DNA from: Onchocerca lupi
Taxonomy: Eukaryota; Nematoda; Chromadorea; Rhabditida; Onchocercidae
Direction: 5' to 3'
Length of the DNA stretch: 64,000 bases
Assembly (NCBI GenBank): GCA_028564675.1
Contig: JAOVVO010000159.1
Span: 62,001-126,000, forward strand
Below, piece by piece: positions 40,001 to 51,496 of this stretch. The notes beneath the pieces are model-generated. The model searched no databases. It was not told where the DNA came from and saw nothing but the letters and a program-made list of their open reading frames with translations. Position 1 is the first letter of the stretch. Every line of letters starts with the position of its first letter. The position numbers were made by a program, and so were the translations under genes.

Positions 40001-40401
40001 ATTAAATTTTTGAATTACAAAATCATAATGAAATTAATTTCTTTTCTTTTTTTCGTAAACTTAATTTTGATTCTTATTAAATAATTTTTTTTTTTTATTT
40101 ATTTAATTGAATAAATTAGATTAATCAATTAAATAATTTCAAAAATTTTTACATTTTTAACAACGATACATTCATGATATGCTACTTTACGATTATCTTC
40201 AAGCATTTTAACACGTCGCCATTTTCGATTATTAATATCCAATATTTCTACAATATTTGTTGGTCCATTTTTTTCCCATCCACCAATAATTATTAATAAA
40301 TCACGTTGAATTCGTGGTACGGTATTTGTTGACCATACAGTACTTTCATCATCAGTTATGTTAATTTTAAACTTTGTTAGATCTTTTTTAATTTCTTCTT
40401 T
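37007..40401 (-). CDS. Kelch-repeat protein (KLHL-like), N-terminal exons not found
   Basis: Kelch proteins fold as beta-propellers and mostly act as substrate adaptors for Cullin-3 ligases or bind actin. Exons 5' to 3': 40153-40401, about 39815-39924, 38773-38881, 38413-38576, 37871-38006 and 37007-37313, ending in TAA. Six kelch units are visible: LLIIIGGWEKNGPTNIVEI, LYVIGGFEGTQYFNAVRCYD, TIIVAGGSDGRSRLRTAEIY, MYIVGGYNGESVLQTIEMY, FILIAGGFDGINRLSSAEIL and FYAIGGYNTSIIKTVIRF, each with the GG pair and most with the W of the blade. A hydrophilic tail follows. The most 5' exon starts in phase 0 behind TTTTAG with no initiator, so BTB and BACK exons, if present, were not recognised. The second junction lacks a GT donor in the right phase (see findings). 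Divergent from the GGT gene. Confidence 0.88.
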
Positions 40402-40965
40402 CTAAAATTTGTATTTAATATTTCTTCTACTTTCGTCTTTTTTTGTTTTGTTTTTGCTTCTTTTTTTCTTTGAAATTTAATATTAACAAATTGGTTTTTT
40501 TTTTTTTTTTTTAATTCTAATATATTAAGAAATTAATGAAATATGTTGAATGAATTTTATTAGATCTTATTGATGCATTTGTAAATTTACAAATCATAAT
40601 TATTTCAAATTAACTTAAATATGTATGTATTATTTCATTAAGAAATAAGAAATTTTATTAATTCATTTAAGGAATTAAACGTTTTATTTTTCAAAAAATT
40701 TTTTGCAAATTAGCATTATATTTTATTTTACTTTAAAATTATTACTTATTTTAATTTTTATTATAAATATCTTCAATAATCTTATTGAATCACTATAATG
40801 TACAGTAAGATTAGTTTAAATCATAAATTATCAAGTATGGCAAAATGAAACAGAAATTATAAAATTTGCTTTTTTTTTTCTACAAACAACAAATATTTTC
40901 GCTTTTATTATATATTTAAATAAATAACAGCTTGCGCTAATAATAATAATAATAATACAATAATA

Positions 40966-41060
<95 letters not shown>

Positions 41061-41256
41061 AACTCTGATAATTGGATTAGTTTTTTAAATGAATTTAAAA
41101 CCATTTCAAAAATATCCAAAATTAAATAAAAAAAAACGTTAAAAATGAAAATCAAGTTAAAAATTTTATAATTTAAATAATTTAATTTTTTTTTTTATTT
41201 TCATATTTTTTCTATAACAATTATTATTGATTATTTAATCATTCATTTTATTACAG
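40402..41256. other. Divergent spacer between kelch and GGT genes
   Basis: Both genes must start further 5' than their first recognised exons, yet no initiating exon could be identified on either strand here. The spacer is dominated by A/T tracts and the AAT array at 40941-41056. The minus-strand frame at 40937-41155 is just poly-Leu/Tyr read from that array. Confidence 0.6.
40941..41056. repeat. Long AAT microsatellite
   Basis: About 38 AAT units with two short interruptions near the left end (AATACAATAATAATAGTAAT). It lies in the spacer between two divergent genes and so is likely length-polymorphic. Confidence 0.95.
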
Positions 41257-44200
41257 ATGCTTTTATCGACCAGGAATTATTTTACTCGCCATTATTTCTA
41301 TTACATTTTTCATTTGCACCGTAATTTTAGCAGTGCTTTTGAATACAAAATACAATGAAAAATTGGTAATTTTAAATTTTAATTCGAATTAATTTTTACG
41401 TTTTTTTTTTTCATTTCCTAAATTTGAATTTTAAATTAATCAGAATTATTTCAAGTATATAATTTTTGCACAATAAGATATGGAAATTTGATATGAATTT
41501 TAATTGCAAAAATGTTTTTGTACTTAAATTTTTATTATTTTTATTTTATTTTATTTTATTATTTTATTGAAAAATTTTCCAATGATTGAATAGATGATAA
41601 TAAAATGATATCTGTGATAGCATTCAGATTAAAAAAAAAATGATAATTTTTAAAATAAAATAAAATCAATTGTTTTTAAAAAAAAATTTTTTTTCTGAAT
41701 GAAAACTAAAATAAAATCAATTGACTTCATTCAGGAAATAATATCATTTCAAGAAAATTTTTAACAAATATTTTCAAAAATTAATCAAATTGATAATTCT
41801 ATTATTACTGTTAAGCAATTAAATAATAATAATTAATAAATATTATTGATCAAATTTAAAATTTAAATTTTTTTTTTTTTTTTAATTATTTAGATAGCAA
41901 ATAGAACAATTCAATGCAACGAATCAATAATGCCAATAACAAGAAAATCATTAAAATGGCCTGGGCCAAGTGGAAGTTTACATGGACGTTATAAACGTGC
42001 TGCTATTGCAACTGATAATGGTATTTGTAGTGGAATTGGAAGGTTAATTGATATAATTATCAGTGGAAAAAAAATTTGATTTGATATAATTATCAGTAAA
42101 AAGAATTTGATTTGATATAATTATCAGTAAAAAAAATTTGATTTGATATAATTATCAGTAGAAAAATTTGATTTTTCTGTTAGAAATGATTTATTACTGT
42201 GCAAAAAAAATGTTAAAAAAGAAAATTTTATTGATTTAAAAAAAAAAATTTATTAAATTTTACAATTTAATGAAATGAAATTAGCAAAAATTTAAAGCAA
42301 AATTGACAAAGTAAAACTTAAGAAATATGATTTAAAAACAGGAAAAGATCAGTTTTTATTAAATATGTGGATATTTTATAAAAATTTTTTTGATTAAAAT
42401 GTGTTTTTTTTAATAGTCGAGAAAAGGTTTAGCAAAAGATGTTTTGTAATTTTTTTAATTAATTTAATGAAATTTATCAATTTTTTCGAAATTTACTGAT
42501 AAATAAGCTTTTAGCTTTTTATCATTTCTTATAATGAAATAGTTTTAGATTAATAGATTACGAAAAGATTTATCAATTTAGAAAATATCAGTCCGTATGA
42601 AAACAATATCCTAAAATGCTAGTGAGTAGTAATAAATAGAAGTTAGAAATTATATATCAGAAATATATTTGAAATTGTTAAAATTAAAATAAATCTATTT
42701 TAAACTGTTAAAATTGAAAAAATTCCAATTAAAATACTTTTAATTTAAATTGGAATTATTGATAGTATGGCTAATAATTACAATAAATTATTTCAATTTT
42801 ATAATGATTTCAAAATCATAACAAGTATTTTTATCGTTATAAATCTCTGACATTATTGATTTTCATTGCTGATAATTTATTAATGAGTATGTCCAATTAA
42901 AATTCGAATTGTTGATAGTAGTACTAATAATTATAATGAATCTTCTCAATTTTTTTGTCAATTTTTGGATAAAAGAAGAGAAATCTTAATTTATTAGCCG
43001 CTAAGAGAAAGGATAAAATCAGAGCATTGTTACCGATGAAAAATGAAATTAACTAAATTTTACTTAATAAATTCAAATCAAAAAAAATTAAATTCTTAAC
43101 TTAAAATGGATGATTTATATATTATCATTATAACAGTATAAAATATCAAGTTATGAGTCAAATATAACAATTTATATCTTATAAATTATTGAAAAAATAA
43201 AATTTCTAATATTAATCTAGCAAACTTTTCCATAAAAATTATGCAATGAATGCTTAATAAGTTTAAGTATGATATGATTCATAAAACTTTAATTATATAT
43301 TTTTTAAATTTTTTTAATTTTTCAAATAATTAGCGAAATGATAATTTTCAACTAATTAGCAAAAACTAATAAATTTAATAATTTTTAAGAGATATATTAA
43401 TGCTTGGTGGTAATGCGATAGATGCAACAATAGCAGCATTGATATGTATTGGTGTTGTAAATCCTCAAAGTTCCGGTTTAGGTGGTGGATTTCTTATGAC
43501 CATTTATAATAGGTTAATTTTTTTTTCAAATTTGAATAATTAATTTTAAATCTGAATAATTAATTTTAAACTTGAAAATTTTGCTACTATTTCTTCTCTT
43601 CTATTTGTTTAATAATTTCCTTATTTGTTACATCTGATTTTGTTAGACTAACTTATTTTTCGCTCATTATCTCTACCTAATTTTAAATCTGAATAATTAA
43701 TTTTAAACTTGAAAATTTTGCTACTATTTCTTCTCTTCTATTTGTTTAATAATTTCCTTATTTGTTACATCTGATTTTGTTAGACTAACTTATTTTTCGC
43801 TCATTATCTCTACCTAATTTTAAATCTGAATAATTAATTTTAAACTTGAAAATTTTGCTACTATTTCTTCCCTTCTATTTGTTTAGTAATTTCCTTATTT
43901 GTTACATCTGATTTTGTTAAATTAACTTATTTTTCGCTCAATATCTCTACCGTGTTTATTTATTTATCAATTATATTTTTGCTTTATCTTTTAGCTATTA
44001 TATTATTTTGCTCAATATTTTTCTGATAAATTTTGCATTTGATTTTATTATTTACTTCAATATTTCCATTTATCTGCTTAATTTCATTTATTTCGTTCAT
44101 TTGCTTGAAATTTATATCTTATTTGCTTTCAAAATCAACAAAACAACAAACAAACAACAAACAAACAAACAACAAAAAAGCAACAATCAACAAACAACAA

Positions 44201-45448
44201 CAAGCAAACAACAAACAAACAGTAGCAGACAAACAATAATCAACATTCAACAACAACATACAACAAACAAAAAGAACAACAACAACAAGAAATAACAACA
44301 GCAAAAAACAACAACAAACAACAACAACGAACAACAAAACAACAATAAACAAACAACAATAGCATAAACAAAAAAATAAAAAATTTTCTTGTGTACGCCT
44401 ATCACTCATTGGTTTTTCATTTATTTATTATTATTATTTTGCTTGTTTATTTATTTCGAACATATTTCTAATTTGCTTATTTATCATTTCGATTATTTTT
44501 CTTCTTATTACTTGCTTTATTGTTCCTATTTATTTGTTTATTTTTTTCACCATTGTTTATCAATCATTTAGCTTATTTATTTAGCAATTCATTTATGAAT
44601 AATATCTTAATTGCTAACATATATCAAATTGGATTGGATTTTTTTTTCTTTTTTTTAGAATCAGATTGAATTTTTAGATTGAATCATTAGATTGGAGTGA
44701 TATTAGATTAAATTTTTACGAAAGTTTGAAGCTTTTTTTTTTTCTTCGAAGCTTTTCAAAGTATTTATTTTGCAACGAATTAAAAAAAAAAAAGGAAATT
44801 TCAAGGAAAAAAAATTTTTTTTTTTTTTTGGGTACGATGTTAAATATTTGTTATATTGTAAATTTTTTCGAGCTTAAATAAAATGGAATATTTGAAAAAT
44901 CATCGAAATATAAACATATATTGATGATTTCGAAAGAATAATTTAAAAAAGACTTTGTTTATAAATAATTTTAGTACGTCAAATCAATGTATCGTTGTAA
45001 ACGCACGTGAAACTGCATCAGCAAAAGCAAATGAAACAATGTTCAATAATTCACCAGAAGATGCTTTAATTGGTTTTTTTTTTTGTTTAATTTTAGAATT
45101 TTTTTATTTAAATTTGTATTAAATTTTTTTTTTTTTAGCACAAAATACGATAAATAAACTAGTTTTATGGAGTAATGAAGATATATGTAAATTAATTTTG
45201 CGTATAATTTTATGTGAGATTTTAATGAATGAAAGATTATTTACATTAAATTTTGCGTAACATTCTAATAAAATCGAAAATATATGTAAATTAGTTAACA
45301 TTTAATTTTATGTAAAATTATGATAAATGGAAAAAATTTTTTGCAAATTAATTTTTATATTCGAATTTTTTGCAATGATTATGTTTGGAATTTTTGCTAT
45401 AAATAATTTTTAGCTCATTTATCTTTCAAATTAAGGTTATATATATAT

Positions 45449-45482
<34 letters not shown>

Positions 45483-48400
45483 GTGTTAAATTTCTTGAAT
45501 TTTTAGCAATTATTCTGAAAATATTTTTATTAACTTTTTTTTTTTGTTTTTTTTTTTTTAGGATATCGTGCAATTGCGACACCTTCCGAATTACACGGTT
45601 TATGGACGATATTTTCACTTTTTGGAAGTGGTAAAGTTTCATGGCAAAGATTATTTCAACCATCTATTCAATTAGCATTAGAAGGATTTCCAATTTCGAC
45701 AGCTTTAGCAGAAATACTTGTTAAATTAGAAGCAAATATATTGGCTGAACCATCATTGAAGTAAAAAAATTTTTATCATTTATAAATTAAGAGAAAATAA
45801 ATTTAAAAATTTATGTTTTTCTTTAAAAAATAAAGTTTTTTTCTTTTTTTACAAAATTTTTATTGATCATGTCTTTTTTTTTTCTTCCTAATTTTGTTGG
45901 ATAAATCGACAAAAAAAAAAAAAAAAAAAAAAAATGAATAGAGAAGGAAATTTAAAATCTAAGTGATAATTTATCTTAAATTTAATTTTATCTCTTCTTT
46001 TTTTTTCTTTTATTTCATCCATTGATGCAATGATAATGAAAAATGTATTAACTGAATAAAATAATTGAATTAGTAATTTCCTTTAAATATAATAAGATAA
46101 TACATTTAAGAAAATAGATAAAATTGGTTTAATTAAAAAGTTGATAATTTTTTTCTTTTTTTTTAAGGAAAATATTTGTGGATCCAAAAACTGATAAAGT
46201 CTATAAAGAAGGTGATATTATCACAAGAGATCATCTAGGTGTTACATTACAGAATATTGCAAATAGTTCTGATCCATTACAACTATTTTATCGCGGTAAT
46301 TATTTTTTATTTATCCATTTTTGAATAAAATTTATTTTACGTTATCATCTTTTTAAATTGGAAATCTATAAATCAGAGAATTACTGTGATAGATAATTTT
46401 TTAACATTATATACTTCAATATTTGTTGTTCAAGAAATATTTATCGAGAAAAGAATAAATTTTATTGATTATCACGATTATAATTCATAGTACGATTGTA
46501 AAAAATTCATGAAACTATTGTTAATAGGTAAAATAGTTCCATGATTTTTCTATAATTCGTAATATGAATAATGATAATATTTGGTGATAATATAATAATG
46601 ATAATATTTGGTGATAATATGCATTATAATGAATCAAAATAATGATAATTTTTTATTTTTTTAAAGAAATTTGATTTGATACGATAAAAATTTTCATAAA
46701 ATTTTTGCTTGCAATAATTTGATAAATGATGAGAAAATTGAACGAAAATGTCAAACAAGAAAAAAGTGTGTAAAGTCGAGTTTTAAAAGAAGGGAATTGT
46801 CAGAAAAATAATTTTGAATGTTAATCTTTTAATCTTTCGATTTTTACATTTGTAATATTTACCAAGTTTTTTTTTCCCAAAGAAAAAGATTTGAAATTAT
46901 CTAAGTATATTTTTTAAAAAGAAATTGCTGAAAAAAATGAGAAAATTGTTTAAATTTGTGAAAATAAATTTTGAAAAAATTCTAGCATTAATTAATGGTT
47001 ATTTAAAAGAATCAGCTTAAACTGAATAATCGAACTTTTTCTTTTATAATTTGCTTAATAAGAAATATGTCATGTTGAAATGATTACTGAGAATTATAGT
47101 TGAGATGAGTAAGAACTAAGTAGACATGATGATAATTAGATGATAATTATGATAATTAGAAATAAATAACTTCTTAAGCTAAATTATTTGTTATAAATCT
47201 CTCACGTTGAAGATTTTTATAGCGCATAATATTTATTTAAAAAATTGAAATTATTGCAAATAATTAATTAATAATTATAATATTTATAAGGAATATTTTA
47301 TCTAACATAAAGAAATATGTTACGAAAATATCTCGAGCGAAAATGGGATTTTTTCAGATAATCTCGAATAAAAGGGAATAAACCCGAATAGTTTTCAATT
47401 TTTTTTTTAACTCAATAAAACATGTCCAATACAAAATAACAATTGCAACTAATTCAATCTAAACCATTTTTTTTTTTTTTTTTTTTTTTGTTCAAAATGC
47501 TTATTTTTATAATTTATCGAATAAATTTAATCAGCTAAAATTATAATCTTTTAAGGTGGAATTGCTCAAACAATTGCTGCTGAAATTGAGGAACATGGTA
47601 AGATTTTAGAATTCTTTATATTGATTATATTTCCAAAAAAAAATGGATTATCGAAATAAAATCCATTACTTCTAATCTATCATATAATGCATACTGAATT
47701 TGCTTTTGCATGGAAGTTTTTGATTGAAATTTAAAATATTTTTTTATTTGTTCTTACATTCCGGCTAAATCATTCAATAATATGAAATTTTATGCAAAAT
47801 TCATGTACATTATTTTATGATTAGTCTATACGGCCGGCCACATTTTCTCGCGGCCAGCTCCGGATGAATACAGAAAGTAGGCGTGGTCAATGAATTCATT
47901 TACTTTTACCTGTTACAGATTTAATAGGTGGAAAAAAAAAAAAAAAAACATAGGTATGTTTATAAAAAAGGAAAAATGCGCCTATTCGAATGTAACATTA
48001 TGCCAAAATTTCAAAGCAATCGGTGATGAATTTTCGGAGATTTAAATTTGGTGACAAAGAACATTTATATTTTTTATTTGTATAGATAAAAAAGAAATGA
48101 AATAAATTCAATGCTATTTATTAACTTATTAAAATATATTTCAATTTTTTGGCACTAATTTTTTTTTCAGGTGGTTATGTATCCTTAGATGATTTACGTA
48201 ATTACGAAACAAAAATTGATGAAGTACCAATTATTACCAAAAATTTTCTTGATAATTATGTCATGTGTGGACCACCACCACCAAGTTCATCTGCTGTTAC
48301 TCAAAGTATCATATCAACTATAGCTGGTAAAACATTTCTGAATTATTTCTCTTCTGTTATTGATAATCAGATTTGTAGAATGTATAAATTCGAATATATA

Positions 48401-51400
48401 AAGCATATAATATAAAGTTTGGAAAAAATTTTTTTTAAAAATTTAAAATTTACTGAATTTTTTTATTTCTTAAATTTTAATTTATAGATTATTTGAAAAA
48501 TGAATCAAATATATTATCCAATTGATGCATAATGCATTCTTTTTTTTTCTTTTTTTTTTTTTTTAGAATTTTATGATGGAAAAAGTGGATTTGATAGAGA
48601 TGATCCATTAATTTATCATCGCTTTATTGAAGCAGAAAAATTTGGTTATGCTCAAAGAACGAAACTTGGCGATGCTGCTTTTGTTCCAGAAGCTCAAAAA
48701 CTTGCAGAAAAGATGATTCAAAAGTGAATTAGTTAAACTTTGACTTTTTTCTTTTTTGAAGAGTAATTGCAAACTGAATCATTGAAAGTTGGGAAAAATT
48801 TTTGAATTTTTGTATTTTTTTTTTCATCTTAATATGCAAAATTTCACTTCCTATTCTTTTTTAAATACCTTTATATTGATTATTATTATTATTAATTTTT
48901 TTAATAATTTTTTATCTATTTTAAATCATTTAATTATTTCAACATTTTTTTATCCAGATTCAAAGTTAATTTGTTTTATTAATCGATTCAAAGATTTTTT
49001 TTCGTTTTTTTACTTTTGTAATTTTTAGATCCTACGTGAAACATATCAGTTCTCTTATCAAAGATAAAGCTCAACCATTAGATGCATATGCAAGTGATTT
49101 GTATCAACAACCGGAAGATCATGGTACATCGCATGTATCAACCATTGATCGTGATAATAATGCGGTATCATGCACGAGTACCATTAATCGCTTGTAAGAT
49201 TATTTTTTTATTAATCTAAGCAATTTAATGAAATTAATATTATTTCATTTTTTGCATTTCTAATATAGTAAAATAAGTTTATAAATAAGGTGAAAGGTTA
49301 AACGGTAAATAATTCCTCATGTAATCAATCAAATTTTAGTTTGGATTGCATGTACAGTATACCATTTTTCTCGATATATGAGATATGATTACTTGTTGTG
49401 ACAAAAAGAAAAAAAAGTACTTGAAATTGATTTTTAATAAATCGAAGAGAAAATATGACGTTTTAAAATAAATTCCTTTGATTAGTTATTATTTATCACT
49501 AATATTGCAAACAAATAGCTAATTAAATTTTGATTGCATTTTTTAAAAACAAATTTCAAAAAGGTTTACAAAAAAAAGAAGAAACATTCATCATAAACTC
49601 TTTCAATATCATGTTATTCTTTCTAAAAAAAAAAAGTCTAGAAAGGAAATAAGGAAAAAAAAAACTAATTAATCTTTTTTTTTTCTTTTTAATATTGCTT
49701 TAAAAAAAAAAAAACGAATACTCTTTTTGGATATTGTGAAATTTAAAATTTTCGCTTTTTTTCATGATAAAATCTTAAAATTAAAACGGAATTCGAAAAT
49801 TTGTATCATAAAGAAAAAAAAGAAGCCTTTTTTTCTTTAAACAAATTATAATACAGATTGGGTTCATTTCGCATTTCACCAACGCTTGGAATTGTTTGGA
49901 ATAATGAAATGGATGATTTTTCGATTCCTAAACGATCAAATTCTTTTGGATTCGTACCATCGCCGGCAAATTACATTCAACCTGGAAAAAGACCGTTAAG
50001 TAGCATGTCACCTATGATTATTTATGATAAAAATACAAAAAAGGTTAGATTTTAAGGATAAAAATAATATTAATGCATAAATGAATGATTAAAATACCAA
50101 TTATGATTTGAAAAAATCTCAAATTTTTCGTGTAACTTTTATTCATTAATTTATGACTAATATAGGAATGTAATAAAATGGTGAACTAATATTTCTCAAT
50201 ATTATTGCAAACAATGTTATAAGGAAATTTACATATTTGCTAGATCAAATTTAAATTATTGGAAATTTGTTAGTTGAATTATCCAAACTTGTTACATTAC
50301 TGTTGAAATAGTTTATTCAATGATTGATATTTAAAAAAGCTATTTAAAGTTGATATTTAAAAAAAGCTATTTAAAATATGATATTTAAAATATTTTTTTC
50401 ACGGTATTATTCATTCATATTTAATCTATAATATGCTGATAAGATAAGATAAATCGAATTATCAGCTAAAATTATCTGATTTGATAAATTAAATCAAACA
50501 GATTTGTTTAATAAATAAAATTTTAAAATGCCATTCTTTTCGTAACATTATTCATTTTGTAGAAGTAAATTTTTTTAAAAACATTTTCTTTGAACCAACC
50601 GTTTTTTTTTTCCTAGTTTAATTTCAGGTTAAGATTTTTTCAATTCTTATTTAACTAAGATCTTTTGATGTACCCTTTATCTAACAGCTCTAAAACTTTT
50701 GGCTTTTACATTGCACTTATCTTTTTTTTTTTTTTTTTTTTCTACTCTGATTTGTGCTCATACTTCAAACTATCTTCGAAATCATCTCAACTATTTTAAT
50801 TTGAATACTTGAATTAGTAATTATTTTTGCATTTAAGTCTAATTTTAAGTAAGATTTCAAATTAATTATAAAATTATTATTGATTTTTCTTTTTTTTTTT
50901 TAGGTAAAAATGGTTGTTGGTGCATCCGGTGGTTCAATTATTATTTCAGCTGTAGCACAAACCGTTATACATTCACTTATTTTTAATGCAACAATTAAGG
51001 AAGCTATTGATGCACCACGTTTTCATAATCAATTTTTACCACCAACAACTTTATATGAATCTTCGATACCTAAAGTAAATTATTTCTTTATTATCATTAT
51101 ATTAATTAATTAATTAATTAATTAGTTCTTGATCTATATTATTTAATTAAATCATAAAATTTAGGAAATTATAATGAATTATTTTATCAGTTAATTCATT
51201 TTTTTCATAATTCCATTATTTAATTTAGAAAGTCAATTATCAAATCATAAAATTTAGGAAGTCAATTATCTTATTAATTAATTCATTCTTTGCTTATATT
51301 ATTACTTTTTTTTTTTTGAAAAAATCATGAAATTTAGGAAATTATAATGAATTTGAGCGATGAACGCAATCAAAATATGACAGTAAAACGAAAATTAAAA

Positions 51401-51496
51401 AGTGTCGTACAAGCACTTATAGTAAATGAAGATGGTTATATTTATGGAAATAGTGATTTTCGACGTGAAACAGGAAATTATCCAGCTGGATTTTAA
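41257..51496 (+). CDS. Gamma-glutamyltransferase (type II membrane protein), first exon not found
   Basis: GGT cleaves the gamma-glutamyl bond of extracellular glutathione and transfers the glutamyl group to water or amino acids. Exons: 41257-41365, 41894-42042, 43390-43512, 44975-45072, 45562-45760, 46168-46295, 47556-47597, 48171-48326, 48567-48723, 49029-49193, 49857-50043, 50904-51074 and 51338-51496. Every junction is in phase, giving about 614 visible residues. A signal anchor (GIILLAIISITFFICTVILA) opens the protein, followed by the stem, GGNAIDATIAALICIG and SSGLGGGFLMTIY. Later come the GPPPPSS loop, DHGTSHVSTID with the likely autoprocessing/catalytic Thr near residue 420, PGKRPLSSMSP (paired oxyanion serines) and GASGGSIII. 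The first exon starts in mid-codon and has no Met, so a short upstream exon is missing. TAA ends at 51496 and overlaps an AATAAA (51495-51500); another lies at 51691. All motifs expected for activity are present. Confidence 0.95.
42048..42165. repeat. Four-copy tandem repeat of about 32 bp in GGT intron 2
   Basis: The phrase TTGATATAATTATCAGT occurs four times at a spacing of about 32 bp, separated by GAAAAAAAATTTGA-like stretches. It begins only six bases after the intron donor. Confidence 0.85.
43542..43952. repeat. Three-copy 137-bp tandem repeat in GGT intron 3
   Basis: CTTGAAAATTTTGCTACTAT recurs at 43571, 43708 and 43845, exactly 137 bp apart. Copies one and two appear identical over the unit; copy three has a few substitutions. 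The near-identity suggests recent expansion. Confidence 0.95.
44140..44370. repeat. CAA/ACAA-rich low-complexity array in GGT intron 3
   Basis: About 230 bp of nearly pure A and C on the plus strand (AACAA, CAAACAA, AACAAC units). It creates Gln/Asn/Thr-rich open frames on plus and Cys/Val/Leu-rich ones on minus, none of which look real. Confidence 0.9.
47826..48090 (+). mobile_element. MITE-like insertion in GGT intron 7
   Basis: A GC-rich head (ACGGCCGGCCACATTTTCTC, then GGCCAGCTCCGGATG) interrupts very AT-rich intron sequence. It is followed by ATTCGAATGTAACATTATGCC, AATCGGTGATGAATTTTCGG and ACATTTATATTTTTTATTTG. Parts recur at 26100-26230 and, inverted, at 29500-29720. There is no open frame for a transposase. 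Non-autonomous DNA element is the most likely reading. Confidence 0.5.
51156..51345 (+). repeat. Repeated acceptor-like segments before the last GGT exon
   Basis: AAATCATAAAATTTAGGAA occurs at about 51149 and 51243 and, as AAATCATGAAATTTAGGAA, at the true acceptor (exon start 51338). The first copy also repeats the first 15 bases of the exon (GAAATTATAATGAAT). Use of either upstream AG would give a stop within 7-9 codons. Confidence 0.85.

Noticed and set aside
40937..41155. Poly-Leu minus-strand frame
   Set aside because: Product of the AAT microsatellite read as TTA codons.
44008..44409. Gln/Asn/Thr-rich plus frames and a Cys/Val/Leu-rich minus frame
   Set aside because: All arise from the CAA/ACAA low-complexity tract inside GGT intron 3 and match no splice phase.
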